Origin: Planctomycetota bacterium
Lineage (GTDB): Bacteria; Planctomycetota; Uabimicrobiia; Uabimicrobiales; Uabimicrobiaceae
Reading direction: 5' to 3'
Length of the DNA stretch: 64,000 nt
NCBI GenBank assembly: GCA_029260735.1
Contig: JAJDCR010000084.1
Span: 25,179 to 89,178, forward strand
Shown: piece by piece, positions 17,703-25,775 of the stretch
How positions within the stretch are numbered: position 1 is the stretch's first letter
Layout: each line of letters begins with the position of its first letter
Notes under the pieces: model-generated
The model's input: the letters and a program-made list of their open reading frames with translations, nothing else
Database searches by the model: none
Told to the model about the DNA's origin: nothing
Translations under genes and position numbers: made by a program

Positions 17703-19418
17703 CTACTTTTTACTCAAGCTCCATACTCCATCCCAATCTTCTCCGGGAGGAGAAGATTGAAATTTCTTTATTCTCTCTTCATAAATAGCAGAGGGAGCAT
17801 CGTGAGGATTTATCTCCAAGCAAGTTTTGAACTGAACGAGGGCGTCTTCCCAATCTTGCTTCCGATATGCGTCTACCCCTTTTCGAAAACACTCTCTTAG
17901 CAAGGAAGTCTTTTTGTCGATATCTCCTTTTGCTGCTAAGACTTCGAATATTCGAATAGGCTCTTCTTTTCCAACCACCTTTATCAGGTCAATTTCCCGA
18001 GATTCAATTGCCGAGGCAGCCATTTCCTGAGTACTTTCACTAATAATAATAGGAACTCCATACTGCTTAGCAGTTCCTTTTAGGCGAGAGGAGGTGTTAA
18101 CTGTGTCTCCTAAAACGGTATAGGATTTTGATTGCTCAGATCCCATATTGCCCACGACGACAGAACCAGAAGCAATTCCTACATATAGTTTTAGATGAGA
18201 GGCTTGGGGCAAAAGCTTTTTGAACTCTTCTAGTTTGCCAATTTGTTCTAAAGCCGTAAAGCAAGCTAGTTGAGCATGTTCCTCTTCGTTAGTAAAAGGC
18301 TCTCCCCAAAAAGCCATAACCATCGTGTCAATGAATTTATCAATGACTCCGTGGTGAGTAGACACAGGCTCTGCCATTAAAGTCAAGTATTCATTTGTCC
18401 AATGAACGAGTTCCTCAGGAGTCAATTTCTCTGCCACATCAGAAAAAGAGTCGACATCACCAAAAGAAATGGTCATAACCTGCTTTTCTCCTCCCGTTTT
18501 TGGCATAGTATCTGAGCTAACTAAATTTTCCACCACCCGAGGATCCACATACTTACCAAAGGCCTCTTGGATTTGTTCTTTGATTACCAATTCACTTAAC
18601 ATATGATTAAACGAGTCGACCAAAGACCCCATTTCGTCAGAGGAGGTACGTTCTAAGTGTACATTCAGGTTTCCGTCTTTCACTTCAGACATGGCACTGC
18701 GGATATAGCGAATAGGGCGAACCAATTTGGTTGTTAGGGCAGAAGCGAATAATATTCCGACAACTAAAGCCATTAAGGTTACGCTCCAGTTGACTCGCAA
18801 AACTTCGTTTTGATGGTTTTTTGTGAGCTGAGCAGACTCTAGGCGAAATTTTTGTAGCTGTTGACGGATTGTTTCCGTTTTCTCATAGATCGAGTCTTCT
18901 TTTTTTCCTATAGAGACAAAGAAAGTTTTGACTTCTTGTCTTTTGCCTTGACGCCATAAATCGCTTAGCTGAGTAACATCGTTACTGAACTGAAGATAAT
19001 CTTTGCGGATATTTGTCAGGAGCGCTTCTATTTTTTCCATTTCTGCTTTGTTTTTTTCGTTTTGTCTATCATGAGCAGCTTTATGAACTAAGTCAATTGT
19101 TGTACTTAGCTCTTCATAAATTTCTTCGCGGCGCTGAGTTACCTGTTCATTTTCATATTTTATACGTTTCTCATCAAGAGGTTTTGTTGACAAAAGCCGA
19201 ATTTTTCGGCTAAGGTGGACTTTTTGCTCTAAAATGTGAATGTCCACTAAAGCCACTGTGTCAGCGATGGGAATGATATACTCTGTCAGATTCACCATCT
19301 CATTTTTTACTTGGTTGAGTTTCGAATACGAAAAAGAAGCAATGGCGATAAGCAATAGTAACATACTAAGAGCAAGACCAAAGATTTTTACGCCCAAGGG
19401 GATGCTGAGTTTTTTCAT
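17703..19418 (-). CDS. HAMP-linked class III cyclase, C2-like half-site
   Basis: 571 residues. TM1 (about 10-30), a helical periplasmic sensor region (30-208), TM2 (about 210-230), HAMP (230-285), cyclase domain (about 310-495) and a C-terminal TPR-like segment ending with an SPPGEDWDGVW motif. The first metal Asp is present (Asp321 in FGDVDSF). At the second metal site the family KFIGDAVMAF reads KFIDTMVMAF, so Thr365 replaces Asp. The transition-state Asn441 and Arg445 (GDTVNTSSRL) are intact. This resembles the C2 half of heterodimeric cyclases. It begins 36 nt after its paralogue. Membrane-bound; the nucleotide (ATP or GTP) is not certain. Confidence 0.9.
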   Translation of the reverse strand: MKKLSIPLGVKIFGLALSMLLLLIAIASFSYSKLNQVKNEMVNLTEYIIPIADTVALVDIHILEQKVHLSRKIRLLSTKPLDEKRIKYENEQVTQRREEIYEELSTTIDLVHKAAHDRQNEKNKAEMEKIEALLTNIRKDYLQFSNDVTQLSDLWRQGKRQEVKTFFVSIGKKEDSIYEKTETIRQQLQKFRLESAQLTKNHQNEVLRVNWSVTLMALVVGILFASALTTKLVRPIRYIRSAMSEVKDGNLNVHLERTSSDEMGSLVDSFNHMLSELVIKEQIQEAFGKYVDPRVVENLVSSDTMPKTGGEKQVMTISFGDVDSFSDVAEKLTPEELVHWTNEYLTLMAEPVSTHHGVIDKFIDTMVMAFWGEPFTNEEEHAQLACFTALEQIGKLEEFKKLLPQASHLKLYVGIASGSVVVGNMGSEQSKSYTVLGDTVNTSSRLKGTAKQYGVPIIISESTQEMAASAIESREIDLIKVVGKEEPIRIFEVLAAKGDIDKKTSLLRECFRKGVDAYRKQDWEDALVQFKTCLEINPHDAPSAIYEERIKKFQSSPPGEDWDGVWSLSKK

Positions 19419-19454
19419 AGAGGTTTTCCTTTTACTTCTATCTTTTGATCTTTC

Positions 19455-21188
19455 CTAAGTCCAAGTTCCATCCCAATTATCTCCGGGAGGACTGTTTTGT
19501 AAATGTTGTAGTCGCTCTAAGTACAGCTTTGCCGGTTTATCATCGGTTTTTAATCTTAAACAGGTTTGAAAATGCTCTTGGGCTTTTTGCCAAGACTGTT
19601 TAAGATACTCTTCTAGGCCTGCCTCAAAAATATCCCGCATTTCTTTTTCAGTAGAGCTAAGCTCTCCCTTGTGGCATAGTAGTTCAAAAATTTCTATGGG
19701 TTCTTCTTTTTCTTTTACTCGAAGAAAATCTATTTTTCGTGTTTCCATTGTATCTTGAGTAAGGCGTTGGGTTTCTTGTGAAATTAGGATTTGAGTTCCA
19801 TACTTCTTAGAAGAGCTCTCCATCTCTTCAGCAACTTGAGAAGTCTTTCCGATAATAGTATAAGACTTCGTTTTTTTAGACCCGACATTACCCATTACCA
19901 CTTCGCCTGTGGCCAAACCTACTCTAATAGCAAGATTAGGTAATCCCTTACGAAACCCCATGATGTCAGGTAGCCGACGTCTTAGTTTTTCGAGTTGAAT
20001 AAATTGTTCCAGGGCAGCACTGCAAGCGAAGTTAGCGTGTTCTTCCGCGGTAACAAAAGGAGGACCCCAAAAAGCGACAACAGCATCACCAATGAATTTG
20101 TCAATGACTCCGTGATAACGAATAATGGGTTCGGAAGCGAGAGTCAAATATTGGTTAATCAGATTTACTAAGCCTTCAGGAGTTAACATTTCACTGATGG
20201 CACTAAATCCAGCGACATCGGAGAAAAATACAGTTACGGTTTGTTTTTCTCCTTTGTCTGTTATGTTCTTTGATTGAAGAAGGAGGCTATCGACAATTCG
20301 GGGGTCAACGAACTGCCCAAAAGTGGCTTTGATTCTCTCTTTTTTTCTGATTTCATGAACCATACTATTGAAAATATCAGCTAAATCTCCAATTTCATCT
20401 TGAGAGCGAATATCTACTTTAGCATCTAAATTACCCTGTTCCAATGATCGGGTTTTGCTAAGAAGATCTTTCAGAGGACGAACCAAATTTTTCGTTAAAG
20501 CGAGGGAAAAAAGTAGCCCAATAGCAATAGCAACCATAACTAAAATTCTGCTAAAATGAAGCACTTCTCGCTCATGTTCTTCGACAAGACGAGATGATCT
20601 TTGGGTAAAATTTTCGATCAGAATAAGCAAAGAAATCATATAAGAATCTATTAGGTCTTCTTCTTTATCGAGTTGTTTTTGCAAAAATTTAAACTCGGAA
20701 GTGTCCTTTGTTTCCGAAATTGAGGCCATAACCTCTAGAGCTTGCTTGTGCAAACGGGAATGGTCTTGTTCAATGCTTTTAAGCTTAGAGCGTATGTCGA
20801 CAAAATCGATTAAACTATGCTTGGTTTCTGTTTTTTCAATGGCTTGATCAAAGAGTTGAGTTGCTAGGGCAATGTTTTTTTCTACTTGGCGACCGTGTTC
20901 CTTAAATTTTTCTTGCTCTTTCTTGAGTTTTTCTAGATTTAAAGATCGGGATTTAATAATTCTCCATACTTGCTCCAAAACGAGCTCTTGCTGAAGAGTA
21001 TGAATATCTATTTTTGTGATAAATTCTTCTAGTGGTATTAAATAGTCACTAACGGCAGTCAGTTCATGAGAAACCTTCGTTGCTCGATCACTTGTAATGT
21101 AGCTCAAAGTTATTAGTAAAACGAGCATGCTAATTGCAATTCCAAAAATTTTAAAACCTATCGGAACTTTTTTTGTCCATTTTATCAT
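19455..21188 (-). CDS. HAMP-linked class III cyclase, C1-like half-site
   Basis: 577 residues from ATG 21188. A start at 21284 is possible, but 21188 aligns with the paralogue's N-terminus (VPIGFKIFG against IPLGVKIFG). Same architecture as the downstream gene: two TM helices, periplasmic helical region, HAMP, cyclase domain, TPR-like end with SPPGDNWDGTW. Both metal Asp are kept (Asp324 in FFSDVAGF; Asp368 in KFIGDAV). Where the family has GDTVNLAARL it reads GKTSQVAEEM, so Gln451 replaces Asn and Glu455 replaces Arg. Such a protein should not complete a homodimeric active site. It probably pairs with the product of the next gene, which has the missing residues. Confidence 0.9.
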   Translation of the reverse strand: MIKWTKKVPIGFKIFGIAISMLVLLITLSYITSDRATKVSHELTAVSDYLIPLEEFITKIDIHTLQQELVLEQVWRIIKSRSLNLEKLKKEQEKFKEHGRQVEKNIALATQLFDQAIEKTETKHSLIDFVDIRSKLKSIEQDHSRLHKQALEVMASISETKDTSEFKFLQKQLDKEEDLIDSYMISLLILIENFTQRSSRLVEEHEREVLHFSRILVMVAIAIGLLFSLALTKNLVRPLKDLLSKTRSLEQGNLDAKVDIRSQDEIGDLADIFNSMVHEIRKKERIKATFGQFVDPRIVDSLLLQSKNITDKGEKQTVTVFFSDVAGFSAISEMLTPEGLVNLINQYLTLASEPIIRYHGVIDKFIGDAVVAFWGPPFVTAEEHANFACSAALEQFIQLEKLRRRLPDIMGFRKGLPNLAIRVGLATGEVVMGNVGSKKTKSYTIIGKTSQVAEEMESSSKKYGTQILISQETQRLTQDTMETRKIDFLRVKEKEEPIEIFELLCHKGELSSTEKEMRDIFEAGLEEYLKQSWQKAQEHFQTCLRLKTDDKPAKLYLERLQHLQNSPPGDNWDGTWT

Positions 21189-21529
21189 AAATACAAGCAC
21201 TCCAAGATGTAAATGTCTTTTAAGCCACAGAGAAAGAAATACGTGATATTTTTTTTCTAAATACCTAGCAAAGCTAAAAAACATTAACTACGCTACGCAA
21301 AGACACAAAAATTGTCAAGCTTATTTCCTTAATAACTCTCTTTACTCAAACTGTTCTTTTTTCTTTCCCTATTCCCTTTTTCTCTTTCCCTCATCTCTCT
21401 TTTTGGGTATAATCTTCCGAACACAGAAAGAAAAAACCTAAACTTTTTTTTACCAAATAGGTTTACTGTATTACAAGGGTTTTTTTATCAACCCCTTTTA
21501 TCTGAACTTCTGTTTTTTAGAGGAATACA
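21189..21529. other. Divergent promoter region, AT-rich, with a decayed repeat
   Basis: This region separates the cyclase operon from mtaB. Near 21292-21307 it carries CTACGCAAAGACACAAA, a degraded relative of the inverted repeat at 1904-2045. A pyrimidine-rich block (about 21340-21410) follows. Upstream of the TTG start at 21530 there is AGAGGAA (about 21519-21525). No further gene or RNA is supported. Confidence 0.4.
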
Positions 21530-22840
21530 TTGACTAGTTCAATTTTAAAAGCATCTTTTTATACTTTTGGTTGCCGCCTTAACCAAGCTGAAACAGCTTT
21601 AATCAGTAGTAAATTTCGCAGTGATGGATACGACATTGTCCCGATTGAAGAAAAAACGGACGTTTGTGTAATTAATTCTTGCACTGTGACAGAACAAGCT
21701 GATGCTAAGTGCCGCCAACTTATTCGAAAAATTCTGCGCAATAACCCAGATGCTTATGTGGCAGTGGTAGGGTGCTATTCCCAAACGGGTTGGCAGAGTC
21801 TACAAAAAATAGACGGAATTGATTTGATTGTAGGAACGGCAGAAAAACTAAACGTTTTAGAGCACATTGGGGGAGACCCCGTTAAGGGAGTGGAAACACG
21901 CTTAGTTCGACCTTCTATCCTGAAAACTCCTTTTACGATAGAGGCCGATAGTACCAATATCCCCACAACCAGAGCCAACTTAAAAATCCAAGACGGCTGT
22001 AATTTTATGTGTAGCTTTTGCATCATTCCCTTTGCCCGAGGTCGTGCTCGAAGCCGTGCTTTCTGGGACATTCAGAGAGAGGCAATAAGCTTAGTCGAAT
22101 CGGGCTACCAAGAGCTGGTTATCACAGGGGTGAATATAGGAACTTATGAATACGAAGGCCAAAGTTTTCTCGACGTTATCAAAATGCTCCTTTCCATTGA
22201 GGGATTAAAAAGATTACGAATTAGCAGCATTGAACCAACAACCATTCCCGTAGAGCTAATCGATATAATGGCAGAGTCAGAAGTTCTTTGTTCTCATTTT
22301 CACATTCCTTTGCAAAGCGGCTCAGACAAAATTTTAGAAAAAATGAAGCGACTTTACAACCAGAGCAAATACCTCGAGTTTCTTGATTTGGCTCGGGCCA
22401 AAATACCAGATTTACTTCTAGCCACAGATATAATTGTGGGTTTTCCCGGAGAAGAAGAAGAGGATTTTGCAGAGAGTTGTCGAATATTGGAAGATTATAT
22501 GGCCTATGCCCATGTCTTTCCCTACTCTGAGCGCCAAGGAACAGCTTCTCAAAGATTAGTCGAAAAATCAGATAGCCAAATTAAGAAAAAGCGCAGTAAA
22601 CGCTTGCAGGAAATTTCTCAAGAAAAAAAGCAAGAGTTTTACCAACGATTTATTGGAAAAACAGTTCGGGTTCTAACAGAAGAAAAAGATCGTTCAGGAC
22701 GCTGGGTTGGATTTTCCGATAATTATATTAAAGTTGCTATTGCAGATAATTCTCTATCTGCAAATCAATTGATTAAGGTGCAAATAGAGTCGGTTGAAAA
22801 AAATATGGCAATCGGCTCAGTTGCACTAGAGGAAAAATGA
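21530..22840 (+). CDS. mtaB: tRNA t6A37 methylthiotransferase MtaB
   Basis: 436 residues. Three methylthiotransferase parts: N-terminal UPF0004 domain with cluster cysteines in TFGCRLNQAE, NSCTVTEQA and VVGCYSQ; radical-SAM core with CNFMCSFCIIP; and a C-terminal TRAM-like segment. GCRLNQAE and the overall length favour MtaB, which adds a methylthio group to N6-threonylcarbamoyladenosine at tRNA position 37, over RimO or MiaB. Translation seems to start at TTG 21530 with AGAGGAA upstream. The miaB gene follows after 3 nt. Confidence 0.9.
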   Translation: MTSSILKASFYTFGCRLNQAETALISSKFRSDGYDIVPIEEKTDVCVINSCTVTEQADAKCRQLIRKILRNNPDAYVAVVGCYSQTGWQSLQKIDGIDLIVGTAEKLNVLEHIGGDPVKGVETRLVRPSILKTPFTIEADSTNIPTTRANLKIQDGCNFMCSFCIIPFARGRARSRAFWDIQREAISLVESGYQELVITGVNIGTYEYEGQSFLDVIKMLLSIEGLKRLRISSIEPTTIPVELIDIMAESEVLCSHFHIPLQSGSDKILEKMKRLYNQSKYLEFLDLARAKIPDLLLATDIIVGFPGEEEEDFAESCRILEDYMAYAHVFPYSERQGTASQRLVEKSDSQIKKKRSKRLQEISQEKKQEFYQRFIGKTVRVLTEEKDRSGRWVGFSDNYIKVAIADNSLSANQLIKVQIESVEKNMAIGSVALEEK

Positions 22841-22843
22841 GTT

Positions 22844-24202
22844 ATGAAAACGTATATTGAAACTTACGGTTGTCAAATGAATGAATATGATTCTGAAATC
22901 ATTCGCACTGTTTTACGAGACAACAAATACGAAATTTTGGATCAAATTGATGGAGCCGAAGTTGTGCTTCTCAATACCTGTGCTATTCGTGAAAATGCTC
23001 ATCAAAAAATATTTCACCGCTTGAACCACTTACGAGCACTTAAGAAAAAAGGTAGCGTAAAAGTTATCGGAGTTTTGGGCTGTATGGCTCAAAGTCTCCG
23101 CAAAGATTTAGCAGAATTTTCTCCTGTTGTAGATGTTGTAGCAGGACCAGATAGCTATAAGCGTCTTCCGAGTTTATTGAACTCTGCTCGTGAAACTGGC
23201 TCAAAAGGTTTTGATTTCTCTCTTTCTGAGTGGGAAACTTACTCAGATATTTCTCCTAAAAGAGAGGTCGGAACAAATGCCTGGATTGCCATTATGAGAG
23301 GTTGTGATAACTTTTGCACCTTCTGCGTTGTCCCTTACACTAGGGGTAGAGAAAGAAGCCGTTCTCCCGAAAGCATTGTTAGTGAAACCGAACGAGTGGT
23401 TTCTGAGGGATTTCGCCAAGTGACTCTTCTCGGACAAAACGTTAATTCATACAAGTATGAAGACTATGACTTTGCTGATTTGATGAAAATGGTCGGAGAC
23501 GTCCCTGGACTTCGTCGAGTGCGTTTCACTTCCCCTCATCCCAAGGATTTTCCTCGAAAGCTTTTACATCTTATCGCAGACCATCCGAAGCTCTGCAAGC
23601 AAATTCATATGCCTTTACAAGCCGGTAGCGATACCGTCCTTGAAAGAATGAACCGAACTTACACCAAGCAAGAATTTTATGATTTGGTCGATGACATTCG
23701 AGATATTCTTCCAGGAGTTTCTTTGACAACAGATATCATTTGTGGATTCAGTGGAGAGAGTGACAAGGATTTTGAAGATACCGTGGAAGTTGTCGAGCGT
23801 GTACGTTTTGATTCCGCGTTTATTTTCAAATACAGCGAACGCAAAAATACAATTGCCTCTCGCAAACATCCCGATGACGTCCCAGAAGAAAAGAAAACGG
23901 AAAGAACGGTTCGCCTCAACGATATCCAAAGACGTATCTCTTTAGAGAGAAATGAAGAGGAAATTGGTAAGACTTTTGAAGTCATGATCGAGCAACCGAG
24001 CAAAAAGAACCCGGATGAATGGATGGGGCGCAATGATCAAAACAAAGGCGTAGTTTTCCATGCTCCTCAATATAAAATCGGGGATATCGTTCGCGTTAAG
24101 ATAACCAAAGCAGGAACGAACACCTTGATAGGAGATCTCGCTGAGGGAAGTGCCTCTCCAGAGCTTTGCCGGGTGAGTTACAACGACCAATTGTTTCAGT
24201 AG
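22844..24202 (+). CDS. miaB: tRNA i6A37 methylthiotransferase MiaB
   Basis: 452 residues. ETYGCQMNEYDSE, NTCAIRENAHQK and LGCMAQ hold the auxiliary-cluster cysteines; RGCDNFCTFCVVPYTRGRERSR is split over the radical-SAM cluster, and LLGQNVNSY is characteristic of MiaB. It methylthiolates isopentenyl-adenosine 37 of tRNAs reading UNN codons. A TRAM domain closes the protein. The pair mtaB-miaB in tandem suggests duplication or joint control of A37 modification. The MBL-fold gene starts 11 nt after the stop. Confidence 0.94.
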   Translation: MKTYIETYGCQMNEYDSEIIRTVLRDNKYEILDQIDGAEVVLLNTCAIRENAHQKIFHRLNHLRALKKKGSVKVIGVLGCMAQSLRKDLAEFSPVVDVVAGPDSYKRLPSLLNSARETGSKGFDFSLSEWETYSDISPKREVGTNAWIAIMRGCDNFCTFCVVPYTRGRERSRSPESIVSETERVVSEGFRQVTLLGQNVNSYKYEDYDFADLMKMVGDVPGLRRVRFTSPHPKDFPRKLLHLIADHPKLCKQIHMPLQAGSDTVLERMNRTYTKQEFYDLVDDIRDILPGVSLTTDIICGFSGESDKDFEDTVEVVERVRFDSAFIFKYSERKNTIASRKHPDDVPEEKKTERTVRLNDIQRRISLERNEEEIGKTFEVMIEQPSKKNPDEWMGRNDQNKGVVFHAPQYKIGDIVRVKITKAGTNTLIGDLAEGSASPELCRVSYNDQLFQ

Positions 24203-24213
24203 TTAGGGCAAAG

Positions 24214-24975
24214 ATGAAAATCACTTTTCTTGGAACTGGAACCTCTCAAGGGGTTCCAGCTATTGCTTGTGACTGCGAAGTTTGCACATCTACCGACCCC
24301 AAAGACAAAAGATTGCGGGTCTCTATTCATATTGAAATTGAAGGAAAGAGCTTTATTATTGATGCGGGGCCTGATTTTCGCCAGCAAGTTTTGCGCGAAA
24401 AGATCCTTCATTTAGATGCTCTTATTCTTACCCATGAACACCGAGATCATATTGCCGGTTTAGATGATATTCGGGGGTTCAATTTTCAAACAAAAGAAGA
24501 TATTCCAGTCTATGCGAGTAAGCACGTTTTTAACGAGTTAAAAAAAACTTTCTTTTACATTTTTACCACAAATAAGTACCCGGGAATTCCCGAAATAGCA
24601 TCTCAAGTCATCAAAAACAAAAAATTTGAAATAGCTGGAATTGAGGTAACTCCGATTCAAGTTTGGCACTATAAACTCCCCATATTCGGCTATAGGATTC
24701 AAGATTTCTCCTTTATCACAGATGCCAGTAGAATAGAGGACTGTGAACTAGAAAAAATGATGGGGTCAAAAGTCGTTGTTCTTAACGCCCTCCAAAAAAA
24801 AGAGCATATCTCCCATTTCGCTCTGGCCGAATCTATAGATATATTACAAAGAATAAAACCAGAAAGAGCTTATCTTGTTCATATGAGCCACCTAATGGGG
24901 CTACATGAAGAAATCGAAGCGGAGTTACCTGATTTTATTCACTTGGCTTACGATGGATTAAAGATAGAAGTTTAG
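24214..24975 (+). CDS. MBL-fold metallo-hydrolase, PhnP-like
   Basis: 253 residues from ATG 24214; a longer frame overlaps miaB. The start KITFLGTGTSQGVPAIACDC and the motif THEHRDHIAGLDDIRG (metal ligands HxHxDH) mark the metallo-beta-lactamase fold, in the PhnP/RNase Z-like group of phosphodiesterases. Further ligands are visible in ITDASR and VHMSHLMGLHEE. A Cys pair (CDCEVC) near residue 20, as in PhnP, may bind structural zinc. Likely a cyclic-phosphate or related phosphodiesterase; no phosphonate genes are near. Probably the third gene of the mtaB-miaB operon. Confidence 0.85.
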   Translation: MKITFLGTGTSQGVPAIACDCEVCTSTDPKDKRLRVSIHIEIEGKSFIIDAGPDFRQQVLREKILHLDALILTHEHRDHIAGLDDIRGFNFQTKEDIPVYASKHVFNELKKTFFYIFTTNKYPGIPEIASQVIKNKKFEIAGIEVTPIQVWHYKLPIFGYRIQDFSFITDASRIEDCELEKMMGSKVVVLNALQKKEHISHFALAESIDILQRIKPERAYLVHMSHLMGLHEEIEAELPDFIHLAYDGLKIEV

Positions 24976-25037
24976 TCCAAAATTATAACCATTATTTTTT
25001 AAGCACGCCGTCTATCTTTAGAAAGTCCAGCTCATCC

Positions 25038-25775
25038 ATGAAGAAAGTCGATACTCCATTAATAGGTATTTTGGGAGGACTAGGCCCTCTTGTTTCTGCT
25101 CGTTTTTTAGATGTGATTTATCGAATGCAAGGAACCTATGACAAAGAACAAGAGCTTCCCTCTATCATTTTATACTCTGACCCTAGCATACCCGATCGAA
25201 CGGATTGTCTTCTAAACGGAAAAGAGGAGATTCTTCTCGCTCTTTTGATCGAAAAAATTGATTGCCTACTAGCTATTGGAGTGACAAGAGTGATCATTAG
25301 TTGTATCACTTTTCACTACCTACTTCCTAAACTTCCTCCCACTTTAGCCGAAAAAATCATCTCTCTCACTTCTGTTGCCTTAGCAGAAGTAATTCAGAGA
25401 AAAGAACGTAGTCTTCTTTTATGCACCGAAGGATCTAGGCAAATGGGTATTTTTGAGCAAGACTCTCTATGGACAAAAGCCCAACCTTGGGTTATTAAGG
25501 TGGACAAAGAAGACCAAGAGCAGATTCATCAGTTTATTTACGATATAAAAAGAAACCAATGTCCTTCAAAAATGGAGCATTCTTTAAAAAAGATGCAAAA
25601 GAAGTATGATGTCACTTCTTTTATTGCAGGCTGTACCGAGTTTCATTTAATAGCGACTCAGCATCTAGTTGCTCCCGTAAAAAAAACCACAATTTCTTTT
25701 ATTGATCCTTTACTAATTACCGCTCAAAATTGGAAGAACTTAGAATACCTAGATAAAAGAGGTCGAAATGAGTGA
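25038..25775 (+). CDS. Aspartate/glutamate racemase family protein
   Basis: 245 residues. The N-terminal GILGGLGPL loop and both catalytic cysteines are visible: Cys89 in SCITFH and Cys199 in GCTEF. The family interconverts L- and D-amino acids (Asp, Glu, sometimes hydantoins) without PLP, using a two-Cys mechanism. The stop overlaps the start of the NRPS gene by 8 nt, so the two are translationally coupled. The NRPS has no epimerisation domain, so this enzyme may supply a D-amino acid to the peptide. Which amino acid is not known. Confidence 0.85.
   Translation: MKKVDTPLIGILGGLGPLVSARFLDVIYRMQGTYDKEQELPSIILYSDPSIPDRTDCLLNGKEEILLALLIEKIDCLLAIGVTRVIISCITFHYLLPKLPPTLAEKIISLTSVALAEVIQRKERSLLLCTEGSRQMGIFEQDSLWTKAQPWVIKVDKEDQEQIHQFIYDIKRNQCPSKMEHSLKKMQKKYDVTSFIAGCTEFHLIATQHLVAPVKKTTISFIDPLLITAQNWKNLEYLDKRGRNE

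Noticed and set aside
17703..21188. Simple pseudogene decay of the cyclases
   Set aside because: Both frames are full length with intact HAMP and TPR-like regions, and the losses are complementary.
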